From positions 62,001 through 126,000 of the forward strand of contig MKSN01000001.1 in assembly GCA_001897295.1 (NCBI GenBank): DNA of 64,000 nucleotides, read 5' to 3'. Made by a program: the position numbers and the translations under genes. Below the pieces are notes generated by a model. That model saw only the letters and a list, made by a program, of their open reading frames with translations. It did no database searches and had not been told where the DNA came from. Positions 25,599-34,614 of the stretch are shown piece after piece (position 1 is the first letter of the stretch; every line of letters starts with the position of its first letter). Source of the stretch: Candidatus Saccharibacteria bacterium 49-20. GTDB lineage: Bacteria > Patescibacteriota > Saccharimonadia > Saccharimonadales > Saccharimonadaceae.

Positions 25599-26780
25599 AT
25601 GAAACGGAAGCTAGGGTTGGGCGCCTCATTATTGGTTGCATGTGTCTTTTTTGCCATGCACGCGCCTGTGAGTGCACAAGATACGACGAGCCGACGTTTA
25701 ATTACTCTTCATGACCGTGGTCAGACCACAATCTTTTTAACCGAAGCCAAGACACTCGATGACGCGCTTTCGCAAGAAGGTATTCAGCTTGATCCACGCG
25801 ATACGGTCGAGCCGTCTCGCGATGAAGAACTGGTCGCGAGTGAATATAAGGTGAATATTTATCGTGCGCGACCGGTAGTGATCGTGGATGGTTCGGTGCG
25901 CGTAAAAACAGTGAGCCCTTACCAGACGCCTGAACGCATCGCTCAAGACGCGGGCTTTACGCTGAACCCAGAAGATACAGTGACACTATCTGCCTCGACC
26001 GATTATGTCTATGACGGAGCGGGTCTTCAGTTGGTGATCGATCGCTCGCTTCCTGTGGTGATGGATTTATACGGGCGAAGGGTTGAAGTGCATACCCAGG
26101 CGCGCACTATTGGCGAAATGCTTGAAGAAAAGAATATTCGCTTTACGGAGAACGACCGTGTGCAGCCTGACGCCTCGACACCAATTGCAAGTGGCATAGC
26201 GGTCCGTGTATGGCGCGAAGGGAAGCAAACGCTCTCGGTAGACCAGGCGATTCCGTATAGTCGAGAAATTGTCTATGATGCCGATCGCCCACTTGGCTAC
26301 CGTGTTGCGCAATCTGCGGGTACGAACGGTATGCGTACATTTACCTATGAGATTGAAATTAAAGATGGCAAGGAAATCTCACGGGTTGAGATTGCCAATA
26401 TTGTGACGCGACAACCAGTGAAGCAGGTTGAAGTAATTGGTATCTACAATAATGGCACCGGGCTGAGTCAGGGGAAGGGTGCGCAGTACTGGACCGATAG
26501 TAAGGGCGTCTCGCACCGCGAAACATATTATGATCTTGATATGAGCCGCGTGATGCAAAGTTGCGGACAGGGCGGCTACTATACAGTGCGTCCGGACGGA
26601 GCAAAGGTTGATCGTGACGGATACATTCTGATTGCGGCGAACTACGGAAATTATCCAAAATGTTCGCTGGTAGAAACGAGTTTGGGGACAGGGAGGGTGT
26701 ATGACACGGGCGGATTTGCGGCGCGGCATCCTCATGGTTTTGACCTTGCGACCGACTGGTCCACTAGAAATGGAAGATAG
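25599..26780 (+). CDS. YabE-like wall protein: DUF348 repeats, G5 and 3D-like domain
   Basis: This 393-residue secreted protein is a paralogue of the product of 23606-24784. It has a signal peptide (about 1-24), three DUF348 repeats and a G5 domain with the same motifs (ITLHDRG, VNIYRARPV, VRVWREGKQT, RQPVKQVEVIG). The C-terminal domain differs: residues about 315-393 resemble the 3D/double-psi-barrel domain of YabE and MltA-like enzymes (ILIAANYGNYPKCS, GTGRVYDTGG, GFDLATDWS), with the expected aspartates. The pair therefore shares a wall-binding stalk with two different hydrolase heads. The start is set by the TATAAT box seven bases upstream. Confidence 0.85.
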   Translation: MKRKLGLGASLLVACVFFAMHAPVSAQDTTSRRLITLHDRGQTTIFLTEAKTLDDALSQEGIQLDPRDTVEPSRDEELVASEYKVNIYRARPVVIVDGSVRVKTVSPYQTPERIAQDAGFTLNPEDTVTLSASTDYVYDGAGLQLVIDRSLPVVMDLYGRRVEVHTQARTIGEMLEEKNIRFTENDRVQPDASTPIASGIAVRVWREGKQTLSVDQAIPYSREIVYDADRPLGYRVAQSAGTNGMRTFTYEIEIKDGKEISRVEIANIVTRQPVKQVEVIGIYNNGTGLSQGKGAQYWTDSKGVSHRETYYDLDMSRVMQSCGQGGYYTVRPDGAKVDRDGYILIAANYGNYPKCSLVETSLGTGRVYDTGGFAARHPHGFDLATDWSTRNGR

Positions 26781-26807
26781 ACACGCATTTCATCAAAAAG
26801 CTTATGG

Positions 26808-26813
26808 TACTAT
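26808..26813 (+). promoter_or_regulatory. -10 box of the RCC1 prepilin, leaderless
   Basis: TACTAT ends eight bases before the ATG at 26822. Confidence 0.55.
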
Positions 26814-26821
26814 AGGGATGT

Positions 26822-28360
26822 ATGAAACTCTACCATTCTTTCCATCGTGGCTTTACTATAGTTGAGCTCATCGTTGTCGTCGTAGTCATCGCAATTCTCG
26901 CAACGGTCATAACAATCGGATACAACAATGTAACTTCGAGTGCGCGCGAAAAGTCACTCATGTCTGATATTGACTCTGTTGAAGCTGAGCTGACTCGTTA
27001 TGCAACAAAGAACCAAGGAGTATACTCTTCTTCTTTGAATTGGAACTCAGCGAGTGGTTCAAGTGCCGCAATTAATTTTTCTCCTTCCCAAGGAAACGTC
27101 ATTGTCGTGCAAGCATTCAATACCGGGTACTGCATAAAAGCGTATAATTCGGCCTCTAAAAATAAAACTTTAGCAGATGCCATGAAGAAGGGGCAGTGCA
27201 CGGTCCAATGGATAGCTGCGAGCTATGGAACTTCTTCAACGTGTGGTGTTGCGTCGACAGGCACTACATACTGTTGGGGATCGAATTCAGCAGGGCAACT
27301 CGGTAATAATTCCACCACCAACTCATCCCTTCCGGTGACCGTAAGTACATCAGGAGTGTTAAGTGGAAAGACCGTAAAGAGTATTTCAACGGGAGGTGCG
27401 CATGCCTGTGTAGTTGCTTCCGATTCAAAAGCGTATTGTTGGGGATCGAATTCAGCAGGGCAACTCGGTAATAACACCACGACGGATTCATCAGTGCCTG
27501 TCGCAGTGAATACTTCTGGCGTGCTGAGCGGGAAAACCATCGTTGCTATATCGGCTGGCTCAAGCCATACGTGTGCAGTAGCTTCGGATGGAAGGGTGTA
27601 CTGCTGGGGGATGAATTCGGTTGGGCAGCTCGGTAATAGTTCAACAACGGGCTCACCGGTGCCGGTAGCGGTAAACGTTGCAGGAGTATTAAGTGGAAGG
27701 ACTGTTACGAGCGTATCTGCCGGTACGAGTCACAGCTGCGCACTTGCCTCAACAGGTCAGGCGTACTGCTGGGGCTCGGGACAATATGGCCGATTGGGAA
27801 ATGCCTCAAGTTCAAATTCATCAGCACCGGTAGCGGTAAGCACTTCGGGTGCGCTGTCTGGAAAATCGTTATCTGAGGTGGTTGCCGGCGATAGTCATAC
27901 ATGTGCGCTCGCTTCGGATGGTACGGCGTACTGTTGGGGGTATGGATTAACGGGTAGGCTTGGTGATGGTTCGAATTCAAACTCAAGCTCACCACTGGCC
28001 GTAGATACAAGTGGCGTGCTTTCAGGAAAAACGATTCGAGACATTAATACGGGGTATGATCATACGTGTGCCGTGGCGACCGACGGTGTTGTGTACTGCT
28101 GGGGTAATAATGGCAATGGGCAGTTCGGAAATGGTACCACTAGCTCATCTTCCACACCCGTTGCTGGTATGACGGCAAGTTCACTAGGGGGTAAACCGGC
28201 GAGTGCACTCATTAATAATGGCGGCTCATATCCTGCAACTTGTGTTCTCACGAACGAAAGTGCTATTTATTGTGCAGGTATAAATTCTACGGGTTTATTT
28301 GGTAACGGTACAACGACAAACTCTTCTACCCCACAAACGACAAAACCGATCGACATATAG
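26822..28360 (+). CDS. type IV prepilin fused to an RCC1-type beta-propeller
   Basis: This 512-residue protein starts as a prepilin: leader with cleavage glycine G10, mature FTIVE and a hydrophobic helix to about residue 33. A short pilin domain (about 34-130) leads into about seven RCC1 repeats of roughly 50 residues (137-505), each with an H/S-T-C-A-(V/L)-A core, YCWG and GQLGN or a variant, then a P-V-(A/T)-V strand. Seven repeats would close one beta-propeller. The conserved Cys pairs (TCAVA and YCWG) may form a disulfide in each blade. As a pilin cargo the propeller would be displayed outside the cell, perhaps at the pilus tip, for binding a host surface (inference). Confidence 0.88.
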   Translation: MKLYHSFHRGFTIVELIVVVVVIAILATVITIGYNNVTSSAREKSLMSDIDSVEAELTRYATKNQGVYSSSLNWNSASGSSAAINFSPSQGNVIVVQAFNTGYCIKAYNSASKNKTLADAMKKGQCTVQWIAASYGTSSTCGVASTGTTYCWGSNSAGQLGNNSTTNSSLPVTVSTSGVLSGKTVKSISTGGAHACVVASDSKAYCWGSNSAGQLGNNTTTDSSVPVAVNTSGVLSGKTIVAISAGSSHTCAVASDGRVYCWGMNSVGQLGNSSTTGSPVPVAVNVAGVLSGRTVTSVSAGTSHSCALASTGQAYCWGSGQYGRLGNASSSNSSAPVAVSTSGALSGKSLSEVVAGDSHTCALASDGTAYCWGYGLTGRLGDGSNSNSSSPLAVDTSGVLSGKTIRDINTGYDHTCAVATDGVVYCWGNNGNGQFGNGTTSSSSTPVAGMTASSLGGKPASALINNGGSYPATCVLTNESAIYCAGINSTGLFGNGTTTNSSTPQTTKPIDI

Positions 28361-28378
28361 AGTAGGCGTGTTATCTGG

Positions 28379-28384
28379 TACAAT
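28379..28384 (+). promoter_or_regulatory. -10 box of metG, leaderless
   Basis: TACAAT ends eight bases before the ATG at 28393. Confidence 0.6.
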
Positions 28385-28392
28385 AGAGACCA

Positions 28393-29889
28393 ATGGAACA
28401 GATACAAAAGAAACTCTACATCACTACTGCTATTCCGTATGTCAACGGAACGCCGCACATTGGCAATGCCCTCGATTACCTGCTTGCCGATATTTGGACT
28501 CGCTATCAAAAGCAAAACGGACACGAAGTTCGTTTTCAGGTTGGTACTGACGAGCATGGTAATAAGATTGCCGTCAAAGCTGCCGAGCAAGGCCTGACAC
28601 CAAAGCAGTACACCGACACCACCTACGTAAACTTTGAAAAACTGATGCGTAAAGTCGGTGCTGAGTTTACAGACTTCGTACGCACTACTGATGACCATCA
28701 CGTCGCGGCTGTACAGCACATTTGGAAGCAGCTTGAACCCTATATCTACAAGGGCACATACAGCGGCTGGTACTGTATGGGTCACGAAGCATTCTTTACG
28801 GACAAGGAAGTGCAGGCTACTGCGGGTATCTGCCCAGATCACCAGACACCCTATCAGCAGGTAAGTGAAGAGAACTACTTCTTCAAAACCAGCGCCTTCA
28901 CCGACAAGATCAAAGCGGCCATTAACAGTGGTGAAATGCAGATTGTGCCTGAATTCCGTAAGAACGAATTCCTCGAGCTTATTAAAGATGGCCTTGCGGA
29001 TGTTAGCGTGTCGCGCCCTAAGAAAAATCTTACATGGGGTATTCCCGTGCCCGGTGACGACGACCAAATTATGTACGTCTGGCTTGATGCGCTTGCAAAC
29101 TACATTACCGTCATTGGCTACCCCGACCGTCCAGATGAATACAAGGCATTCTGGCCTGCAGACGTCGAAGTGATTGGTAAGGATATTCTTCGTTTCCACG
29201 CCGGCATTTGGCCAGCCATGCTTATGGGTATTGGTCTTCAGCTTCCAAAGAAGCTTTTGGTGCACGGCTTTATTAACGTAGGTGGTGCGAAGATTAGTAA
29301 GACTGTCGGAAATGTGATTGATCCGAACGAGATTATTGATACCTACGGCCTTGACGCGTTCCGTTATTTCTTCTCTCGTCATATTCCAACACTCGACGAC
29401 GGTGACTTTACTTGGGAAAAATTTGAAGGCGCCTATAACGGTGAACTTGGTAATGACCTTGGGAATCTTATTTCTCGCGTCGCAGGTATGATTACTCGTT
29501 ATCAGGCGGGTGTCATTGGCCAGTCCGAGCAAACTGAACATGATATGACCCTCTACCACCAAGCAATGGACAACCTTGAATTTAACAAGGCGATTGATGA
29601 GGTATGGAATATGATTCGCAGCCTCAACCAATACATCGATAGCGTGAAACCATGGGAAATCGCCAAGGGACTTGGTAAAGACCCAGAAGCTGAACCACAC
29701 CTAAGTGAAGTACTCGCACACTGTGCGGGCGCACTGGTGCAAATTGGTGATCTTTTGTATCCATTCTTGCCAACAACTGCACAGGCAATTCATACGACAT
29801 TCGAAAGTGGTGTGGTAAGGTCGCTCGAAACGGTACTTTTCCCGAAGATGTATATTCACACCGCCGATCCTCGTGCGCCAAAGCAGTAA
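28393..29889 (+). CDS. metG: methionyl-tRNA synthetase
   Basis: MetRS (498 residues) charges tRNA-Met. The HIGH-type motif is PHIGN at 21-25, the KMSKS loop is K300-ISK303-TVGN, and the catalytic core has TGTDEHG-like VGTDEHGNK. The anticodon-binding helical domain is present, but the protein stops there and lacks the C-terminal EMAP-like tRNA-binding domain of longer homologues. The knuckle region (SGWYCMGHEAFF) has too few cysteines for a full zinc site, as in the short metG class. It heads a likely operon with tatD, one base away. Confidence 0.95.
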   Translation: MEQIQKKLYITTAIPYVNGTPHIGNALDYLLADIWTRYQKQNGHEVRFQVGTDEHGNKIAVKAAEQGLTPKQYTDTTYVNFEKLMRKVGAEFTDFVRTTDDHHVAAVQHIWKQLEPYIYKGTYSGWYCMGHEAFFTDKEVQATAGICPDHQTPYQQVSEENYFFKTSAFTDKIKAAINSGEMQIVPEFRKNEFLELIKDGLADVSVSRPKKNLTWGIPVPGDDDQIMYVWLDALANYITVIGYPDRPDEYKAFWPADVEVIGKDILRFHAGIWPAMLMGIGLQLPKKLLVHGFINVGGAKISKTVGNVIDPNEIIDTYGLDAFRYFFSRHIPTLDDGDFTWEKFEGAYNGELGNDLGNLISRVAGMITRYQAGVIGQSEQTEHDMTLYHQAMDNLEFNKAIDEVWNMIRSLNQYIDSVKPWEIAKGLGKDPEAEPHLSEVLAHCAGALVQIGDLLYPFLPTTAQAIHTTFESGVVRSLETVLFPKMYIHTADPRAPKQ

Positions 29890-29890
29890 T

Positions 29891-30637
29891 ATGCTCGTCG
29901 ATACCCATTGTCACATTCACGAAACATACGAACTGCCACTGGCGGAAGTGTTCCAGCGTGCCAATGAATCGGGCGTGTCGCAGATGATTTGTGTCGGTAC
30001 GAGCGAAGAAAGTTCTCGGCTTGCGATTGAGTTTGCCGTCGCGCATGACCATGCATTCGCCTCTATTGGGGTGCACCCGCACGATACGAAAGACGGCTTT
30101 TCTCAGATTGCACAGCTTGCGGGCACCTCAGCGAAAATCGTTGCCGTAGGGGAGATTGGACTCGACTATTTTTATACGCATAGTCCAAAAGAGCTACAAA
30201 TTGAAGCATTAAAGGCTCAGCTTGACGTTGCAGCGGAGTATGACCTACCAGTAATTTTTCACGTCCGAGAAGCATTTGATGACTTTTGGCCGGTATTTGA
30301 ACAATATGAGGGGATTCGCGGCGTGCTCCATAGTTTTACCGACTCAAAGGAAAACATGGAAAAGGCGATTGCAAAAGGGCTTTACATTGGGGTGAATGGT
30401 ATTAGCACCTTCACGAAAGATGAGGCGCAAAAAGCAATGTTTGATGCAATCCCGCTTGATCGCATCCTCTTTGAAACGGACGCTCCTTTCTTGACACCTA
30501 CCCCTTATCGTGGTAAAATTAATGAGCCCGCGTATGTGAGGATTGTGGCAGAATTTCATGCCCAACGACGTGGCATTTCACTAGACGAAATTGCCGAAGC
30601 ATCTTCAAGTAACGCCCGCGCACTATTTAACCTTTAA
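29891..30637 (+). CDS. tatD: TatD-family metal-dependent hydrolase
   Basis: This 248-residue TIM-barrel nuclease has the metal ligands HxH in DTHCHIH at the N-terminus, the glutamate in GEIGLDYF, histidines in FHVREAF and LHSFTD, and the aspartate in ETDAPFLTP. Family members are 3'-5' DNases/RNases or D-aminoacyl-tRNA deacylases. It starts one base after the metG stop (TAATATG), the same metG-tatD order seen in many bacteria. Confidence 0.93.
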   Translation: MLVDTHCHIHETYELPLAEVFQRANESGVSQMICVGTSEESSRLAIEFAVAHDHAFASIGVHPHDTKDGFSQIAQLAGTSAKIVAVGEIGLDYFYTHSPKELQIEALKAQLDVAAEYDLPVIFHVREAFDDFWPVFEQYEGIRGVLHSFTDSKENMEKAIAKGLYIGVNGISTFTKDEAQKAMFDAIPLDRILFETDAPFLTPTPYRGKINEPAYVRIVAEFHAQRRGISLDEIAEASSSNARALFNL

Positions 30638-30695
30638 ATAGCGCAGTCTTACACCAACACAACCAATACACACTCGGGTACAGAGACTTTTTTCT

Positions 30696-31487
30696 ATGGT
30701 AAACGCAACTTTTACTATTCCAGGCGAGAATCCATTCCAGAAGGCACTTCAAACTGCTGATTCTTTCTTGAACCCCGAGCGCGAACCAAGTGTGTATGGT
30801 CGTATTAAAGCTGCTGAGGAGCGTATTCATGGATACCGACGCACGGCGCTCGAGATTGATAGCAAGCGCCCCGAGCAAGGTTTCTTTGAAACCCTCATTA
30901 AGGGTCGCCAAGAGCGCATGACGCTCGAAAAGCTCATCGAGAAAGAAACCTACATTGGTGGTCAAGCGTTCTCGAAGTGCGGCGTATTTGACCCGCGCAT
31001 CGCGAAAGTGGTTGACCGTTTCTGGCTTAGCCATAAGGGTTCGAGTATTCTTTCGAATGGCAATCACCTCGGTGACTGGTACCATGTACGTGAATTTTAC
31101 GATACTTTCGGGCGTAAGCTTGAAGAGGTCACGATTCACCTTGAAACACACCCGACGCATATTAATAAAATTGTAGGCGGTAAGCCGGTTGACCTTTCTA
31201 TCGCGGAGCTCGAAGTGTTTATTCGTGCAATTGAGATGTACGAACAGAATGTTCGCGAAAACTTATATCCATTTGACCAAGAAATCTTTGATTTATTTGA
31301 TGAAATCGACCAAGAAAACATCGTTGCGCCACAGTCACTCGAGGATCAATTCGGTAAAGACGTAGTAGCACGAGTGACGGAAGCGTTTAATGAGTACAAG
31401 CGTATTCGGGCGGCACGCGCAGCAGGTGCTTATGGTGGTGAAAAAAGTGCATCACGTCGTCCTGATGAACCGCGAACTAGGCTATAA
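30696..31487 (+). CDS. conserved-looking hypothetical protein
   Basis: This 263-residue soluble protein has no signal peptide or TM segment. It is rich in charged helices (SVYGRIKAAEERIHGYRR, ERMTLEKLIEKE) with a central mixed region (GVFDPRIAKVVDRFWLSHKG) and a C-terminal helix rich in Arg/Ala. I recognise no family. It has codon use like the core genes and lies between tatD and the cysteine desulfurase. Confidence 0.7.
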   Translation: MVNATFTIPGENPFQKALQTADSFLNPEREPSVYGRIKAAEERIHGYRRTALEIDSKRPEQGFFETLIKGRQERMTLEKLIEKETYIGGQAFSKCGVFDPRIAKVVDRFWLSHKGSSILSNGNHLGDWYHVREFYDTFGRKLEEVTIHLETHPTHINKIVGGKPVDLSIAELEVFIRAIEMYEQNVRENLYPFDQEIFDLFDEIDQENIVAPQSLEDQFGKDVVARVTEAFNEYKRIRAARAAGAYGGEKSASRRPDEPRTRL

Positions 31488-31488
31488 T
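31483..31488 (+). promoter_or_regulatory. -10 box of the cysteine desulfurase gene, leaderless
   Basis: TATAAT ends seven bases before the GTG at 31496 and overlaps the stop region of the previous gene. Confidence 0.65.
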
Positions 31489-31495
31489 AAATAGA

Positions 31496-32650
31496 GTGAA
31501 CGACGAGGTAATTTATCTTGATCATGCGGCGGCAACTCCAGTCGATGCAAAGGTACTTGCGGCAATGCAGCCGTTTTTTTCTGATGCCTTTTACAACCCC
31601 TCTGCACCGTACGCCCCTGCAGTAAAAGTACGCCGTGAATACGAGGCGGCAAAACAGGTGATTGCACGTGCTATTGGTACGAAGGCCGATGACCTTGTGA
31701 TGACCGCGGGTGCGACTGAATCGATTAACCTTGCATTTTCTGGAGTGACTGGCCACGTTGTGACTTCTGAAATCGAACACCACGCAGTCCTTGCTGCGGC
31801 AAAACGTCACGAAGCGACATTTGTGCACGCTGATGCAAAAGGAATCGTTTCCGCCGCGGCAGTTAAAGAGGCGATTCTTCCTTCTACGCAACTTGTGAGC
31901 ATTGCACTTGCGAATAACGAACTCGGTACCATTCAGCCACTTCGAGATATTGCGGAAGTGGTCCGCCATGAGCGCGAGCGTCGTTTGGTGGCGGGTGATC
32001 ACACGCCAATCTACCTTCACTCAGATGCGTCGCAGGGTGTAGGTCAGTTGGACGTAAATGTTGCACGGCTTGGCGTCGACATGTTGACGCTTAACGCGGC
32101 GAAAGTCTATGGTCCTAAGCAAGTCGGGCTCCTTTGGGCAGCACCCGCTGTGGTAGTTGAGGCGACTATTGTAGGCGGCGGTCAAGAACGAGGCCTGCGC
32201 AGCGGCACTGAAAATGTCCCTGGTGTGATTGGGTTTGCAAAAGCGATGGAACTTGCGAGCGCGCATCGTAAGTTCGAATCGGATCGTTTACACTCCCTTC
32301 GTAATGGTCTACAGGCGAAGCTTGTAGAAGCGTTTCCAGACGCGGTTCTTTCGGGCAATTTAAAACACCGCCTCGCAGGGCATCTTCATATTTCGTTTCC
32401 AGGGCTTGATGCGGAGCGTGTACTTTTCGCGCTAGAAATGCGTGGGGTGTTAGTTGCAACGGGCAGTGCCTGCGCAGCCAATAAAGGTACTCGCTCACAC
32501 GTACTCACGGCTATTGGTCTTGCGCCAGAAGTCGCGGATGGAAGTTTGCGTATTACCCTTGGTCATCTTTCGAATGACGAAAATATTGCCAAAGCTGGCG
32601 ACATTATTATTGAAGAAATTCAAAAAGAATATCAGCGGAGCGCTAAGTAA
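31496..32650 (+). CDS. iscS: cysteine desulfurase (IscS/NifS family)
   Basis: This 384-residue PLP enzyme removes sulfur from cysteine as a protein-bound persulfide. The fold is clear from YLDHAAATP, GATESINLAF, EIEHHAVL, HSDASQGVGQ and the PLP lysine K203. The lysine context is NAAKVYGPKQVG instead of the usual SHKxYGPKG. The persulfide cysteine is C326 in GSACAANKG. A GTG start is chosen from the TATAAT seven bases before it. Co-transcription with mnmA two genes downstream suggests that it supplies sulfur for tRNA 2-thiouridine. Confidence 0.92.
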   Translation: MNDEVIYLDHAAATPVDAKVLAAMQPFFSDAFYNPSAPYAPAVKVRREYEAAKQVIARAIGTKADDLVMTAGATESINLAFSGVTGHVVTSEIEHHAVLAAAKRHEATFVHADAKGIVSAAAVKEAILPSTQLVSIALANNELGTIQPLRDIAEVVRHERERRLVAGDHTPIYLHSDASQGVGQLDVNVARLGVDMLTLNAAKVYGPKQVGLLWAAPAVVVEATIVGGGQERGLRSGTENVPGVIGFAKAMELASAHRKFESDRLHSLRNGLQAKLVEAFPDAVLSGNLKHRLAGHLHISFPGLDAERVLFALEMRGVLVATGSACAANKGTRSHVLTAIGLAPEVADGSLRITLGHLSNDENIAKAGDIIIEEIQKEYQRSAK

Positions 32651-33249
32651 TGAAGTGGTTTATTGGAGTAGTTGTATTGCTCGTGGCGCTTATAGTCGGC
32701 ATCAGCGTCTATTTGCAGCCAAATAATTTTATCGGGTGTGGTGAAAAGCCTGTCGGCGGTTCGCAGTGCGACAAGGCTGACGCGATTGTCGTGGTAAGTG
32801 GTGGTGATACTGAGGCGCGTACCGCTGCGGGTATTTCGCTGTATAAAAATGGCTGGGCTGACTATTTAGTACTTTCTGGCGCGGCGTTCGATAAGTCGGG
32901 GCCAAGCAACGCGGCGGCCATGAAACTTCAGGCTGAAGATGCGGGTGTGCCAGCGTCGGCAATTCTTATCGATGAGGACGCGGCAAACACCCAGCAAAAC
33001 GCGGCAAACACCCAATCGATTTTTGAAGAAAATAGTTTTGAGGATGTTATTTTGGTGACTTCTGGTTACCACCAGCGCCGCGCAAGCCTCGAATTTAATA
33101 AAGGCGCCGAAACAGTCACAATTCGTAACTACCCAGTGCTGCAAGACGACGACTGGAATTGGTATTGGTGGGTGACGCCTCGTGGATGGTGGCTTGCGGG
33201 TGGTGAAGTCGCAAAAATTATCGCATTTTATTTTGGAGTAAGTTCATGA
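32650..33249 (+). CDS. DUF218/YdcF-type membrane-anchored protein
   Basis: This 199-residue protein has an N-terminal TM anchor (about 4-22) and a DUF218 (SanA/ElyC/YdcF) domain: ADAIVVVSGG, TAAGISLYKNGWADYLVLSG, ANTQQNA and LVTSGYHQRRA. Members are linked to envelope or peptidoglycan precursor functions, but the reaction is not established. The start overlaps the desulfurase stop (TAATG), and its own stop overlaps mnmA (ATGA). Confidence 0.88.
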   Translation: MKWFIGVVVLLVALIVGISVYLQPNNFIGCGEKPVGGSQCDKADAIVVVSGGDTEARTAAGISLYKNGWADYLVLSGAAFDKSGPSNAAAMKLQAEDAGVPASAILIDEDAANTQQNAANTQSIFEENSFEDVILVTSGYHQRRASLEFNKGAETVTIRNYPVLQDDDWNWYWWVTPRGWWLAGGEVAKIIAFYFGVSS

Positions 33250-34286
33250 CAAAAGTATACGTAGGAATGAGTGGTGGAGTAGACTCATCACTCACCGCTT
33301 CGCTTCTTAAGGAGCAGGGTTACGACGTGACCGGCGTCTATATGAAGAACTGGACGCAGGATCTTCCTGGTATGCGTTGCCCTTGGGCGGACGACCTGGC
33401 GGATGCAAAGCGTGTTGCGGTGCAACTTGGCATCGATTTTAAGGTGTTTGATTTTGAAAACGAATATCGGCAAAAAGTGGTCGATTACATGATTGATGAA
33501 TACAAGCATGGTCGCACTCCAAACCCAGACATTATGTGCAACCAAGAAGTGAAGTTTAAGCTCTTCCTTGAGGCTTCATTGGAAGACGGCGCTGATTTAA
33601 TTGCGACGGGGCACTATGCAAGCACGAAAGACGGAGTATTGCTTCAGGCTGCTGACGCGAATAAAGACCAGACGTATTTTTTGTACCGTGTAACTGGTGA
33701 GGCGCTCGCTAAGACGTTGTTTCCTTTGGGTGAATACACCAAGCCTGAAGTGCGCAAAATGGCCGAAGCGCGCGGGCTTTATACTGCAGGCAAAAAAGAC
33801 AGCCAAGGAATTTGTTTTGTCGGCCAAATTGGTATTCGCGAATTCTTAAGCCAGTACGTCGAGCAAACGGCAGGTAAAATTATCGATAAGCAAACGGGTA
33901 AGGCACTTGGCCAACACGACGGCGCGATTTTCTATACTATTGGGCAGCGTCACGGGCTTGATGTGGGCGGAGGCCTTCCATACTATGTGGTTGGTAAAGA
34001 CATGGATAAGAATGAAGTGTACGTCACGACAAACTTGAACGACGACGCTCTGTGGAAGCCCGAACTTACCGTTGCGGCCGGCCATTGGATTAACGAAGCA
34101 CCAAAGCCGGGGCAGTACCAGATTCGCGTTCGTCACCGTGCACCACTTGTTGATGCTGCACTTTCTTTTACAGATGAAGGTGAAGTGAAGCTACTGCTTG
34201 ATAATCCAGAGCGTGCGGTGGCCCCTGGGCAGTCAGTGGTTATCTACGATGAGGCCGTATGTATTGGCGGCGGCATCCTCTTATAA
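33246..34286 (+). CDS. mnmA: tRNA-specific 2-thiouridylase
   Basis: MnmA (346 residues) thiolates U34 of tRNA-Lys, -Glu and -Gln. The PP-loop SGGVDSS is at 9-15, the first catalytic cysteine C98 is in NPDIMCNQEVKF, and the second C190 is in KDSQGICFVG. The C-terminal beta-barrel is present (GLPYYVVGKDMDKNEVYV). It overlaps the DUF218 gene by four bases. The cysteine desulfurase two genes upstream is the probable sulfur source. Confidence 0.95.
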   Translation: MTKVYVGMSGGVDSSLTASLLKEQGYDVTGVYMKNWTQDLPGMRCPWADDLADAKRVAVQLGIDFKVFDFENEYRQKVVDYMIDEYKHGRTPNPDIMCNQEVKFKLFLEASLEDGADLIATGHYASTKDGVLLQAADANKDQTYFLYRVTGEALAKTLFPLGEYTKPEVRKMAEARGLYTAGKKDSQGICFVGQIGIREFLSQYVEQTAGKIIDKQTGKALGQHDGAIFYTIGQRHGLDVGGGLPYYVVGKDMDKNEVYVTTNLNDDALWKPELTVAAGHWINEAPKPGQYQIRVRHRAPLVDAALSFTDEGEVKLLLDNPERAVAPGQSVVIYDEAVCIGGGILL

Positions 34287-34355
34287 GTATTTCAGTTTCC
34301 CTTCAGTAATTCTACGTACTATAAGTATGGAAAATCTAAGCAAAGGAGGAATCTT

Positions 34356-34580
34356 ATGGGATTCGTAGACGATGCAAAAGATAATGTCGGACATGTAGCC
34401 GAAGAGGCAAAAGACAAGTTTCATGATGGCGTGGAAGACGTAAAAGATTGGGCACACGAAGCGGGTGACAAGTTGAAGGATGGTGCGGATACGGCACGAG
34501 ACAAAGTGGACGATTGGGGTGATCAGGCGAAAGAAAGAGCCGATGAGCTCGATGCAAATCGTCGCGACGAAGGTCTTTAA
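34356..34580 (+). CDS. small amphipathic stress-type protein (CsbD/LEA-like)
   Basis: This 74-residue, highly charged protein is made of an 11-residue-like helical pattern (DDAKDNVGHVAEEAKDKF, DKLKDGADTARDKVDDW), as in CsbD, YtxH-tail and LEA proteins that form when cells are stressed or dried. It has a strong AAAGGAGG ribosome binding site, in contrast to the many leaderless genes, which would suit high expression. The function is inferred from composition only. Confidence 0.7.
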   Translation: MGFVDDAKDNVGHVAEEAKDKFHDGVEDVKDWAHEAGDKLKDGADTARDKVDDWGDQAKERADELDANRRDEGL

Positions 34581-34614
34581 GTAATAATTCAGCTAGACTT
34601 CGTATAGTGTGTAT

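Noticed and set aside
27280-28100. DNA repeats in the RCC1 prepilin as a CRISPR or tandem array
   Set aside because: The repeated segments are codons of RCC1 blades with variable spacing, not a CRISPR. No CRISPR array or cas gene was seen in the window.
28267-29700. 477-codon minus-strand open frame
   Set aside because: It lies antisense to metG, which is unmistakable, and has no domain or ribosome site.
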